A stretch of 64,000 nt of DNA from Pyxidicoccus sp. MSG2 (GTDB lineage Bacteria > Myxococcota > Myxococcia > Myxococcales > Myxococcaceae), in the NCBI RefSeq assembly GCF_026626705.1, contig NZ_JAPNKC010000001.1, positions 5,518,001-5,582,000 on the forward strand. Reading direction: 5' to 3'. The position numbers were made by a program, and so were the translations under genes. Of this stretch, positions 53,495 through 61,166 are shown piece after piece. How positions within the stretch are numbered: the stretch's first letter is position 1; every line of letters starts with the position of its first letter. The notes under the pieces are model-generated. The model saw only the letters and a list, made by a program, of their open reading frames with translations, was not told the origin of the DNA and searched no databases.

Positions 53495-54076
53495 GTGACA
53501 CCGCGCGGGTATCGTGAAGAGGAACTCGTCTGTAACCGTTCGTCGCTGCTCATCCATGGCGGCACGGAGGAGGAGCGCCGCTCCTGGGCACAGGAGGCCG
53601 CGCGCAGCTTCGACGTGGAGCTGGTGGAAGTGAGGCAGGCGGTGGACCTGCCCGGAGCGCTCAAGCAGCCCAACGGGGTGGTGTTCATCCCCGACGTGGC
53701 GAAGCTGGGGCGTGACGCGCAGTTCGCGCTGCTGCGCTGCCTGCAGATGCAGGAGGAGCGGCCCAAGGTGGTGGTGGGCCTGTCCGGCGCGGCGGACGCG
53801 GCGCTGACGCGCGGCACGCTGCGCGAGGACCTGCACTACCGGCTGCATCAGGCACAGGTGGACCTGCAGAAGGACGGCCTGCGCGACCTGCTGCGGCAGC
53901 GGTGGGCGCGGCAGGCGGAGCAGCTCGCGGCGAAGCTGGCCGCGGCGAAGGCCGCCGAGGAGAAGGCCCGCGCGGCGGCCGACGCCCGACGCCCCGGTAC
54001 GGTGACGCGAATCGCCCCGAAGCGGAAGGTCGTCGCCGTCACGCGCAAGGCGGCTTCGAGGAACGCGGTTCGCTGA
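53495..54076 (+). CDS. Degenerate sigma-54 activator-like AAA+ protein
   Basis: A 193-residue protein with partial resemblance to NtrC-type AAA+ domains: GVVFIPDVAKLGRDAQFALLRCLQMQEERPKVVVGLSGAADAALTRGTLREDLHYRLHQAQVDL matches the region after Walker B through the F-R-E-D-L-x-Y-R-L motif. The Walker A loop, GAFTGA loop and HTH are absent, and a basic, Ala/Lys-rich tail replaces the end. It may be a non-catalytic partner or decoy of such regulators. GTG start with GGGGG about seven bases upstream. Confidence 0.65.
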   Translation: MTPRGYREEELVCNRSSLLIHGGTEEERRSWAQEAARSFDVELVEVRQAVDLPGALKQPNGVVFIPDVAKLGRDAQFALLRCLQMQEERPKVVVGLSGAADAALTRGTLREDLHYRLHQAQVDLQKDGLRDLLRQRWARQAEQLAAKLAAAKAAEEKARAAADARRPGTVTRIAPKRKVVAVTRKAASRNAVR

Positions 54077-54270
54077 GGCGCGGAGCGCGGTTCGCTGAGG
54101 CGCGGAGCGCGGTTCATCGAGGCGAGGCGCGTGGTCCGCTGAAGAAGGGGCCCGCGGTTCATCGAGGCGAGACGCGCGGTTCATCGAGGCGAGACGGTGC
54201 CCACCCGTGAGGGGCGCCGTGCTTCACCGAGACGGTGCCACCCGTGAGGGGCGCCGTGCTTCACCGAGAC
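54064..54270. repeat. Two adjoining short degenerate tandem repeat arrays
   Basis: Array 1 (about 54064-54195) has roughly six copies of a 20-22-bp unit such as GCGGTTCGCTGAGGCGCGGA or GCGGTTCATCGAGGCGAGAC, the first covering the last codons of the preceding gene. Array 2 (about 54196-54270) has two copies of a 37-38-bp unit starting GGTGCCCACCCGTGAGGGGCG, with a third partial copy. No gene is supported between 54077 and 54457. In the antisense direction the repeats stay open and give Arg/Pro peptides. Confidence 0.75.
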
Positions 54271-54457
54271 GGTGTCCACCCGTGATGGGGCACCCTGCGG
54301 CATCCGTGGCGCCCACCCGTGATGGCGGGCGCCGCGCCCGCGCGTCTGTTCTCAGCCCGAAGCTCGCGGCGGTGCGTTCCGCCATCGTCTCCCTTCCCGT
54401 CAGCCGGTGTGCTGGCGTGCCGTCTCCGGTGCGCCGCCATCCACGCGAGGAGGGAAC

Positions 54458-54991
54458 GTGAAGCTGGAGCTCGTGCAGGGAGACATCACCAAGGTCGCCG
54501 CTGACGCCATCGTCAACGCCGCCAACAGCTCGCTGTTGGGTGGAGGCGGTGTGGACGGCGCCATCCACCGCGCGGCCGGTCCGGAGATGCTCGCCGAGTG
54601 CCGCACCCTGGGCCGCTGTCCTCCAGGTCAGGCGAAGCTGACGAAGGGCTACCGGCTCCCCGCGCTCCACGTCATCCACACCGTGGGCCCGGTGTGGCGC
54701 GGAGGGAACCAGGCCGAGGAGGCGGTGCTCGCGCGCTGCTACAAGAGCGTCTTCGCGCTGGTGGAGCAGCACGGGCTGCGCTCGGTGGCGTTCCCCTCCA
54801 TCTCCACCGGCGCCTACGGCTTCCCCATCGAAAAGGCCGCGCCCATCGCCCTGCGGGAGATGCAGGCGGCGCTGGCGCGGCTGCCCCAGCTCGAGAAGGT
54901 CACCGTGGTGCTCTTCTCACCCTGGGATCTGGAGACGTACCAGCGCGCGCTGGCCTCGGCACCGGAGTCCAATCCGGGCGGGAATGTGTGA
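54458..54991 (+). CDS. Macro-domain protein (ADP-ribose hydrolase type)
   Basis: A 177-residue stand-alone macro domain of the YmdB/MacroD type, which binds or hydrolyses ADP-ribose and O-acetyl-ADP-ribose. Signatures are LELVQGDITKVAADAIVNAANSSLLGGGGVDGAIHRAAGPEML, CPPGQAKLTKGYRLPALHVIHTVGPVW, SVAFPSISTGAYGFPIEKAAPIAL. The catalytic-type residues (Asn in NAAN, Asp in GVDGAIH) are present. It starts at a GTG with a strong AGGAGGG site. Upstream in-frame codons do not fit the family. Confidence 0.92.
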   Translation: MKLELVQGDITKVAADAIVNAANSSLLGGGGVDGAIHRAAGPEMLAECRTLGRCPPGQAKLTKGYRLPALHVIHTVGPVWRGGNQAEEAVLARCYKSVFALVEQHGLRSVAFPSISTGAYGFPIEKAAPIALREMQAALARLPQLEKVTVVLFSPWDLETYQRALASAPESNPGGNV

Positions 54992-55052
54992 ACCGGGAAA
55001 ACTGGGCTAAGGTTGACGCACTGCCTCTCCCCACCCCATCCCGGAGCAAGAC

Positions 55053-55508
55053 ATGACGCAGGAGAACGCCAACAAGCCGAAGCGGGGTCTCAAGCGGCCC
55101 GTCGAGGTGGTCCGTGCCGAGCTGCTCAAGGACCCGGAGACGAAGAAGATCGCCGAAGCCGTGAGCATGAAGCTCGAGGACTACGTGGAGCTGGTCCTCA
55201 AGTACGCCCAGGACAAGGACAAGGAGCCCGAGCTCGCAGTCGTCTCCGACGAGGAGCTGAAGAAGAACGGCTTCACCCCCATGACCACCGACGAGGTCGC
55301 CACCCTCATCGTCAAGGGCATGAAGGGCGAGCTGCCCGGCTCACCCCCGGACTTCGAGGCGTCCAAGTTCACCCAGGAGAAGGGGTCCGCCGGAAAGCCC
55401 TCGCTGTCGCCGCAGCAGGAGCAGGCCGCCGCCCCGCAGGACCCCGCCGCCCAGAAGGCGCTGCTGGATCAGCTCAAGCGGGGTGGGAGCGGCGGTAACC
55501 GCGCGTAA
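55053..55508 (+). CDS. 151-residue hypothetical soluble protein
   Basis: A charged protein of no recognised family. The first 70 residues are helical (KRPVEVVRAELLKDPETKKIAEAVSMKLEDYVELVLKYAQDKDKEPELAV). A small middle domain follows (FTPMTTDEVATLIVKGMKGEL), and the tail is Gln/Ala/Gly-rich and disordered. There is no signal peptide. It lies 61 bp after the macro-domain gene and 145 bp before the 146-residue gene on the same strand. Confidence 0.6.
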   Translation: MTQENANKPKRGLKRPVEVVRAELLKDPETKKIAEAVSMKLEDYVELVLKYAQDKDKEPELAVVSDEELKKNGFTPMTTDEVATLIVKGMKGELPGSPPDFEASKFTQEKGSAGKPSLSPQQEQAAAPQDPAAQKALLDQLKRGGSGGNRA

Positions 55509-55653
55509 TGCCGTCCGGCAGGGCGTGCCGGGAATGAAATTCGAACGATAAATCTCGAGGAAACATTTCAGCGGCTCTCCCGAGAATCCTTTCGAGCTTC
55601 ATCTCCGGCACAAAAATCCTCCTCAAACTTCAAGAAATCCAAGGGGTACTACC

Positions 55654-56094
55654 ATGGGCGGCATCGCTAAGATCGTCAGCAAGGTCACTGAGACGGTTGG
55701 CAAGGTTGCGAGCACGGTCAGCAAGGTTGCCGGCGGCATCGCCGACATCGGTGGCAAGGCGCTCGAGTTCCTGAAGAAGCCGGTGGGCGAGCTGGTCGCC
55801 CCCATCGCCAAGAAGATTGGCGAGAAGGTCGGCAACCTCCCGTTCGTGGGCAAGTTCCTCGGCCCCATCGCCGAGGGCCTCGTGAAGAAGGGCGCGACGT
55901 CCCTGCTGGGCGAGGGTCCCCTGGGCGGCCTGGGCTTCCTCTCGAAGCTGGCCCCCAAGCTGGAGGACCTGACCAAGATCGCGCAGAGCGTGAAGACGGC
56001 GGCCGACAAGGTCGGTGCGTTCTCGGAGAACCCGTTCGGCCTCCAGAACTTCCAGAACATCATCGCGCAGAACCACGCCCGCTTCGTGGAGTGA
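55654..56094 (+). CDS. 146-residue amphipathic Gly/Lys/Val-rich protein of unknown function
   Basis: A basic, helix-forming protein with short repeats: IVSKVTETVGKVASTVSKVAGGIADIGGKALEFL, LVAPIAKKIGEKVGNLPFVGKFLGPIAEGLVKKGA, then GPLGGLGFLSKLAPKLEDLTKIAQSVKTAADKVGAF. The amphipathic Gly-rich helices recall membrane-active or phasin-like proteins, but I cannot assign it. It has its own leader: an A/T-rich 145-bp upstream region, AGGGG seven bases before the ATG and a strong terminator after it, so it is probably a monocistronic, well-expressed gene. Confidence 0.65.
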   Translation: MGGIAKIVSKVTETVGKVASTVSKVAGGIADIGGKALEFLKKPVGELVAPIAKKIGEKVGNLPFVGKFLGPIAEGLVKKGATSLLGEGPLGGLGFLSKLAPKLEDLTKIAQSVKTAADKVGAFSENPFGLQNFQNIIAQNHARFVE

Positions 56095-56127
56095 GCGCTC
56101 GCGCCCCTGGCGCGATGAAGCAAACGA

Positions 56128-56165
56128 GAGGGCCGGCTTCCCGCGAAGGTGCGGGGCCGGCCCTC
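56128..56165 (+). terminator. Terminator hairpin of the 146-residue gene
   Basis: A perfect 10-bp stem (GAGGGCCGGC and GCCGGCCCTC) with an 18-base loop, about 33 bp after the stop, followed by CGGCTTTGCGG. A likely intrinsic terminator. Confidence 0.65.
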
Positions 56166-56363
56166 CGGCTTTGCGGGGTACATGTTTCGTGGGGCTGAAC
56201 AGGGCCCGCGGTGCGCGAGACGGGAGCGACAGAGGCAGATCTGCTGGGGCCCGGCCCGTTTCCCGGGTGCTGCGCGCCCCAGCGACCCGCGTTTGCCGTT
56301 CCCATCACCGAGCGATGGGATCGCGGAGGGGAGGCTCATTCCGCTCCCACCCGTGAAGCGGGG

Positions 56364-56725
56364 CTGCCTCGCGGAATGAGGGTTCCTTCCGCTGCAGCCG
56401 ATCGCCGGGAGGGGCTGCCTCGCGGAATGAGGGTTCCTTCCGCTGCAGCCGATCGCCGGGAGGGGCTGCCTCGCGGAATGAGGGTTCCTTCCACGGCAGC
56501 CGGTCGCCGGGAGGAGGCTGCCTCGCGGAATGAGGGTTCCTTCCACGGCAGCCGGTCGCCGGGAGGAGGCTGCCTCGCGGAATGAGGGTTCCTTCCACGG
56601 CAGCCGGTCGCCGGGAGGAGGCTGCCTCGCGGAATGAGGGTTCCTTCCACGGCAGCCGGTCGCCGGGAGGAGGCTGCCTCGCGGAATGAGGGTTCCTTCC
56701 ACGGCACCCGGTCGCCGGGCGGGGG
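56364..56725. repeat. Minisatellite of seven 51/52-bp tandem repeats
   Basis: Units begin CTGCCTCGCGGAATGAGGG at 56364, 56415, 56466, 56518, 56570, 56622 and 56674. The first two are 51 bp with GCTGCAGCCGATCG; the next four are 52 bp and identical to each other; the last diverges. Each unit contains nested dyads: GGCTGCC with GGCAGCC outside, GGAA with TTCC inside. The early variant changes both sides so that a six-pair outer stem (GGCTGC/GCAGCC) is kept. No gene lies between 56095 and 56807. The unit length is not a multiple of three, so it is not a protein repeat. Confidence 0.9.
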
Positions 56726-56807
56726 CTGGTTCCTTCCCGCGTCTTGAATCGGCCCGGACGAGAGCCCCGTATCGACGGAGGGCCTGTCCTGGAGATCGCT
56801 GCTCCGC

Positions 56808-57467
56808 TCAGCGCCCTTCGCGGTTCAGCCGCTCGACGTCGCGGATGAGGCGCTCGGTGGAGTCGCTGTCCGCGCTGTCGTAGTAGCCGCGAATCTGCCC
56901 GTCGCGGTCCACGAGGACGAAGTGGGTGCCGTGGAAGATGGAGAGCAGATCGTCCTCGGGTGCGCCGGCCTCGCGGCCCATGCTGATCTTGAATCCGTGG
57001 ACGATGGTGTCCTTGAGCTGCTCGTAGTCACCGGTGAGGAAGCTCCACCGGGTGAAGTCGGCGCCGTGGCGCTGGCCGTACTCGGCGAGTCGCTCGGGCG
57101 TGTCGTACTTCGGGTCGACGGAGAAGGAGACGAGCTGGAGCCCCGTCCCGAGCGACGCGGTGCGCTCCTGCACGCCGACCATCTTCCGCGTGAAGGCGGG
57201 GCAGACGGTGGGGCAGCGGGTGAAGATGAAGTTGGCCACGAAGGGCCGTCCCCGGAGCTGGGCGCTGCCGAAGGGCTGGCCGTCATGCCGGGTGAAGGTG
57301 AACTCCGGCATGGCGCCGAGCTGGGGCAGCGGCTCGCTCCGGCCACGCACCAGGGTGGCACCCGCCGCGAGCGTGATGCCGAGCGCGACGACGGCGATGC
57401 CGGCCCAGAAACCGGGACGCTGGGTGAGACGGACCGGAGGGGCCGCGAGGGTGGATTCGGCGGACAT
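56808..57467 (-). CDS. SCO1/SenC-family copper chaperone
   Basis: A 219-residue membrane-anchored thioredoxin-fold protein for assembly of the CuA centre of cytochrome oxidase. One N-terminal helix (WAGIAVVALGITLAAGATLV) is followed by GRPFVANFIFTRCPTVCPAFT with the copper cysteines Cys85 and Cys89. SFSVDPKYDTPERLAEYG comes next, and the third ligand is probably His179 in SIFHGTHFVLVD. It is divergent from the oxidase operon, 253 bp away, which fits its role. Confidence 0.92.
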   Translation of the reverse strand: MSAESTLAAPPVRLTQRPGFWAGIAVVALGITLAAGATLVRGRSEPLPQLGAMPEFTFTRHDGQPFGSAQLRGRPFVANFIFTRCPTVCPAFTRKMVGVQERTASLGTGLQLVSFSVDPKYDTPERLAEYGQRHGADFTRWSFLTGDYEQLKDTIVHGFKISMGREAGAPEDDLLSIFHGTHFVLVDRDGQIRGYYDSADSDSTERLIRDVERLNREGR

Positions 57468-57720
57468 GGGCCCCCAGGTAACGGAAGCCCGGGGCCGGCA
57501 CAAGCGCGGGCGGCTTCCCTGCGACATCATGACTTCTCACGGGATGTAGGTGGCGCACGGCCGCCTCGGGAGCAGGCAGGCCCGCGGAGAGCGAGCAGGT
57601 CCGGCCCGCTTCCACGGTGAATGCGAGCCTGCGCGGTCCGCCAGGCGGCGAAGCAGGGGGAGGGTGGGAGTCGCCGGTGCCTTGAGGGGACCGGGTCCGC
57701 GTGCTACCCGAGAGGTGCCG

Positions 57721-57987
57721 ATGCCCGCCGAGCGCTCCACCTCCGGCCGTGACGCGACACCCCACCTGCGGGGCAGGACGCCGTTCCCCATGGCGGCTTC
57801 GCTCTTCGCGCTGCTCCTGGGGGTGTTCCCCGCTGAGGTCCTCGCGTGTCCCTCCTGCACGCTGCGGGCACCCGAGTCGACGATGCGCTCGGTGCTGCTG
57901 CTCGGAGCGCTGGTGCTCGCGCCGTTCCTGCTCGTGGGAGTCGGTGTCTGGGCCGCACGGCGGGTGATGCGCGAGGAGCGCCAGTGA
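57721..57987 (+). CDS. 88-residue membrane protein heading the oxidase operon
   Basis: A small protein with a signal-like helix (FPMAASLFALLLGVFPAEVLA), a CPSC motif just outside the membrane, and a second helix (SVLLLGALVLAPFLLVGVGVWAA) with a basic end. Its stop overlaps the ctaC start (GTGA), so it is translated together with the oxidase. The exposed Cys pair next to an SCO gene suggests a role in copper or redox handling (inference). I know no family name. ATG with GAGAGGTG upstream. Confidence 0.7.
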   Translation: MPAERSTSGRDATPHLRGRTPFPMAASLFALLLGVFPAEVLACPSCTLRAPESTMRSVLLLGALVLAPFLLVGVGVWAARRVMREERQ

Positions 57988-58772
57988 AGGCGCTGCCCCC
58001 TGGCACCGTCGCGGAAGCTCCGCGCACCGCCTTGACGCTGTCGCTCCCCGAGGACGCGAGCACGCACGGACACCGCATCGACGAACTGCTCGCGTGGAGC
58101 CACCGCTTCGACGAGGCGCTCATCGCGGTGGCACTCGGGTGGCTGGTGCTGGCCGTCTGGCGATTCCACCAGGCGAAGCAGGCCGCGTCGGACGGAGGCA
58201 CGCGGCGCTCTCGGGCCTGGGTGCTGGGCCTGGCGCTCGGCGCGTTCGCGGTGGTGGATGGGACGTTGTTGCTCGGCTCGGAGGGCTACCTGCGCGACGT
58301 GCTGTGGAACTTCCGCGTGCCCGCGGAGGACCCGCGCACGGTGCGCATCGAAATCAACGCGCACCAGTGGTCCTGGGAGGCGCGGTACGCCGGCGAGGAC
58401 GGCCGCTTCGGCACTCCCGACGATGTGGTGACGTGGAACGACCTGCGCGTCCCGGTGGGCGTGCCCGTCTGGGTGCAGCTCGTGTCCACGGACGTGGTGC
58501 ACGGCTTCTCGCTGCCGCACTTCCGCGTGAAGCTGGATGCGATTCCGGGCCGCGTGAATCAGACCTGGTTCCAGGCCGCGCGCGAGGGTGCGTGGGAGGC
58601 GGCCTGCTACCAGCACTGCGGCACCAGCCACTACCGGATGCGCGGCGTGCTCACGGCCATGTCTCCGGAGTCCTACGCCACCTGGCTGCGGGAAGCAGCG
58701 AAGCAGGCCGTGCAGGCGTACGACGCGGAGGACCTCGCGGCCCATTGGGGCTGGGAGTGGAAGGCGCCATGA
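57984..58772 (+). CDS. ctaC: Cytochrome c oxidase subunit II (CoxB/CtaC)
   Basis: A 262-residue subunit II with two membrane helices (about 45-60 and 75-95) and a periplasmic cupredoxin domain. The CuA ligands are complete: His173 in DVVHGFSLP, then Cys208, Cys212, His216 and Met219 in CYQHCGTSHYRM. The usual Glu of C-x-E-x-C is Gln here. There is no C-terminal cytochrome c domain. The start is a GTG overlapping the previous stop. The last 18 codons lie inside the first copy of a 70-bp duplication. Confidence 0.93.
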   Translation: MKALPPGTVAEAPRTALTLSLPEDASTHGHRIDELLAWSHRFDEALIAVALGWLVLAVWRFHQAKQAASDGGTRRSRAWVLGLALGAFAVVDGTLLLGSEGYLRDVLWNFRVPAEDPRTVRIEINAHQWSWEARYAGEDGRFGTPDDVVTWNDLRVPVGVPVWVQLVSTDVVHGFSLPHFRVKLDAIPGRVNQTWFQAAREGAWEAACYQHCGTSHYRMRGVLTAMSPESYATWLREAAKQAVQAYDAEDLAAHWGWEWKAP

Positions 58773-58860
58773 GCCTCTTCTCCTCGCAGTCGTACGACGC
58801 GGAGGACCTCGCGGCCCATTGGGGCTGGGAGTGGAAGGCGCCATGAGCCTCTTCTCCTCG
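58717..58860 (+). repeat. Exact 70-bp tandem duplication at the ctaC/ctaD junction
   Basis: Copy 1 (58717-58786) and copy 2 (58791-58860) are identical over 70 bases, beginning CGTACGACGCGGAGGACCTC and ending with TCTTCTCCTCG, with CAGT between (period 74 bp). The unit spans the end of ctaC, the ATGA overlap and the first codons of ctaD. Complete identity points to a recent event. Confidence 0.97.
58769..58846 (+). CDS. 25-codon mini-ORF created by the junction duplication
   Basis: Reads MSLFSSQSYDAEDLAAHWGW and on to EWKAP, then stop: the first six residues of CtaD joined to the last 18 or so of CtaC. Its ATG overlaps the ctaC stop (ATGA) and its TGA overlaps the ctaD ATG (ATGA). Terminating ribosomes could therefore re-start twice and still reach ctaD. 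Probably translated but without its own function (inference). Confidence 0.55.
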   Translation: MSLFSSQSYDAEDLAAHWGWEWKAP

Positions 58861-60597
58861 GACCACAAGGACGTGGCTCGGCGGTACCTGTGGAGCGGGC
58901 TGGGCTTCCTGCTGCTTGGAGGACTGCTGGCGCTGCTCATCCGCTGGCAGTGGGCATATCCGGGGCAGCCGGTGCCCGGACTGGCGTGGGCGCTCCCCGA
59001 GTCGCGCGGCGCGCTGACTCCGCCGGCGTACACGGCCGTGTTCACCATGCACGGCCTCATCATGATTTTCTTCGCGGTGACACCGCTGCTCTTCGGCGCG
59101 CTGGGTCACTTCGTCCTGCCGCTGTCCATCGGCGCGCGAGGCCTCGCGTTTCCCCGGCTGTCGGTGGTGGGCTTCTGGCTCTACGCGCTCGGCGGAGCGC
59201 TGGTGCTGGGCTCGTTCGCGGTGCGGCTCGGCCCGGCGAGCGCGGGGTGGACGTCATATCCGCCGCTGTCGACGCCGGCCTTCACTCCGGGCCTGGGGCA
59301 GACGCTGGTGGCGGTGGCCGTGCTGTGCGCGGCGGCGTCCGCGTTCCTCTACGGACTCAACTTCGTCGTCACCGTGGTGCGCTGCCGTGCTCCGGGGATG
59401 ACGTGGGGCCGGCTGTCGCTGACGGTGTGGGGGCTGTTCTTCGCCTCGGTGCTGAACGTGTTGTTCGTGCCGGTGCTGGCGGCGGCCACGGCGCTGCTGC
59501 TCATGGACCGGCTGCTGGGCACGCAGTTCTTCATCGCGGGCGCGGCGGCGGTGGGCGGAGGCGGCGATCCGGTGGTGTACCAGCACCTCTTCTGGCTGTT
59601 CGGCCACCCGGAGGTCTACATCCTGATTCTCCCCGCGTGGGGGATGGTGGGTGACTTCGTGGCCTTCTTCAGCCGCAAGCCCGCCCACGGCTACCGGCTG
59701 ACGGCGGGGGCCATGGGTACGGTGACGGCGCTGAGCGGGCTCGTCTACGCGCACCACCTCTTCACGAGCGGGATGTCGCCGTTGCTCGGGCGCACGTTCA
59801 TGGTGCTGACGCTGCTCATCTCCCTGCCCGCGGAGGTGATGTACCTCAACTGGCTGATGACGCTGTGGCGGGGAAGCGTGCGGCTGACGGCACCCATGCT
59901 CGCGGCGCTGTCCACCATGGTGGTGTTCGGCCTGGGCGGGATTACCGGCCTGGCGCTGGGCGCGGTGGCCACGGACGTGCCGCTGCACGGGACGCTGTGG
60001 GTGGTGGGCCACTTCCACCTGACGATGGGCGCGGCGAGCTTCCTCGCCGTCTTCGCGGGGCTCTACTTCTGGTTCCCGAAGATGTTCGGGCGGGCGCTGC
60101 ACGAGGGGCTCGCGAAGGCGCACGTGCTGTCGAGCGCGGTGCTGTTCCTCGGCGTGTTCGGCGGACAGCTCGCGGCGGGCTACGCGGGCCAGTTACGGCG
60201 GCTGTATGACCCGTACCAGTACACGTACCTGAAGCACCTGCTGCCGCTGAACCAGTGGACGTCCGCGTGCGCGTTCCTGCTCGGCGCGGCGCAGGTGCTG
60301 TTCATCGTGAACCTCGTCTGGACGCTGGCGAGGGGCCGGGTGGTGGGGGCGAACCCGTGGAAGGTGGGGACGCTCGAGTGGACGTGCACCCCGAGCCCGC
60401 CGCCCGCCTGGAACTATGACCCCGTGCCCGAGGTCCTGCGCGGGCCGCATGCGCTGTCCCAGCCCGAGGTGCTCGCGAAGCTGGGACGGGACTGGATTGG
60501 TCAGGCGGAGCCCCTGCCAGAGGCCGCCGAGACGGAGCCGGGCACGGTGGACGCGGAGGCGCCGGGTCGCGTGTCCACGTCGGGAGGTGCCGCGTGA
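58843..60597 (+). CDS. ctaD: Cytochrome c oxidase subunit I (CoxA/CtaD)
   Basis: A 584-residue haem-copper oxidase catalytic subunit with 12 helices. Ligands are visible: the low-spin haem His in FTMHGLIMIFF, the CuB His and cross-linked Tyr in LFWLFGHPEVYILILP, the His pair in YAHHLFTSGM and the haem a3/a His residues in GHFHLTMG. The Tyr/PEVY pattern indicates an A-type (aa3) enzyme. A hydrophilic C-terminal tail of about 60 residues follows. The start codon lies in the second copy of the duplication. Confidence 0.95.
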   Translation: MSLFSSDHKDVARRYLWSGLGFLLLGGLLALLIRWQWAYPGQPVPGLAWALPESRGALTPPAYTAVFTMHGLIMIFFAVTPLLFGALGHFVLPLSIGARGLAFPRLSVVGFWLYALGGALVLGSFAVRLGPASAGWTSYPPLSTPAFTPGLGQTLVAVAVLCAAASAFLYGLNFVVTVVRCRAPGMTWGRLSLTVWGLFFASVLNVLFVPVLAAATALLLMDRLLGTQFFIAGAAAVGGGGDPVVYQHLFWLFGHPEVYILILPAWGMVGDFVAFFSRKPAHGYRLTAGAMGTVTALSGLVYAHHLFTSGMSPLLGRTFMVLTLLISLPAEVMYLNWLMTLWRGSVRLTAPMLAALSTMVVFGLGGITGLALGAVATDVPLHGTLWVVGHFHLTMGAASFLAVFAGLYFWFPKMFGRALHEGLAKAHVLSSAVLFLGVFGGQLAAGYAGQLRRLYDPYQYTYLKHLLPLNQWTSACAFLLGAAQVLFIVNLVWTLARGRVVGANPWKVGTLEWTCTPSPPPAWNYDPVPEVLRGPHALSQPEVLAKLGRDWIGQAEPLPEAAETEPGTVDAEAPGRVSTSGGAA

Positions 60598-61166
60598 AGC
60601 CCAGGGTGTCCATGCGTGCGCCGTACGAGGAAGAGGTCTCCCGCGAGGACGTGGCGACGCGGTGGCTCGGCACGGTGCTGGGGCTCGCGGCGTGGACGAT
60701 GTTCTTCGTCTCGCTGACCTTCGCGGTCGGCTGGTACCGGATGCGCGAGCCGTGGCCTCCGCTGCCCCTCTCTCCGTGGCTGCTCGCACTGTCGGGTCTG
60801 CCGCTCCTCCTGGGGAGCGCGGTGCTCTCACGGCGTCGCGACGAAGCACGGCGGCTCCTGCGCGGCCTCCGGGTGGCGCTGGTGCTGGGCGCGGCCTTCG
60901 TCGCCATGCAGGCGGCGTGGACGCACCTCGCCTGGTGGAACCACCACCTGCGCATCCCCGATGACGGCGTGCCCGCCTCCGCCTTCTACGGGCTCACGGC
61001 GCTGCATGGGCTGCACGTGCTCGCCGTCCTCGCGGGTGTGCTCTTCTCCGCCGTGCGCCTCAAGCGGGGCGCGGACGTGCGGGATGCCGTGCGGCGGCAG
61101 GCGCTCGGCTGGCACTTCGTGACGGTGATGTGGCTGCTCCTCTTCCTGGCGGTGTACCTCCCATGA
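60594..61166 (+). CDS. ctaE: Cytochrome c oxidase subunit III (CoxC/CtaE)
   Basis: A 190-residue subunit III with five helices: LGTVLGLAAWTMFFVSLTFAVGWY near the start, LRVALVLGAAFVAMQAAW in the middle, then FYGLTALHGLHVLAVLAGVLF and ALGWHFVTVMWLLLFLAVYL at the end. The paired H-G-L-H and W-H-F motifs are typical. The start is a GTG overlapping the ctaD stop (GTGA), and its stop overlaps the next ATG. The short five-helix form is common in bacteria. Confidence 0.92.
   Translation: MKPRVSMRAPYEEEVSREDVATRWLGTVLGLAAWTMFFVSLTFAVGWYRMREPWPPLPLSPWLLALSGLPLLLGSAVLSRRRDEARRLLRGLRVALVLGAAFVAMQAAWTHLAWWNHHLRIPDDGVPASAFYGLTALHGLHVLAVLAGVLFSAVRLKRGADVRDAVRRQALGWHFVTVMWLLLFLAVYLP

Noticed and set aside
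54077..54457. Peptides such as NRASRLDEPRAP in the minus strand
   Set aside because: They are translations of the short DNA repeats and have no start signal or conservation features.
56305..56707. Repeated peptides (EGTLIPRGS...) in frames across the minisatellite
   Set aside because: The repeat period of 51/52 bp is not constant modulo three, so the frame rotates; no ribosome site or conserved domain. Treated as non-coding repeats.
56364..56725. CRISPR array
   Set aside because: The units are contiguous with no variable spacers between repeats, and no cas genes are present.
58588..58842. N-terminal extension of ctaD upstream of 58843
   Set aside because: This frame is an out-of-frame reading of ctaC; the family start MSLFSSDHKD with ATGA coupling is at 58843.
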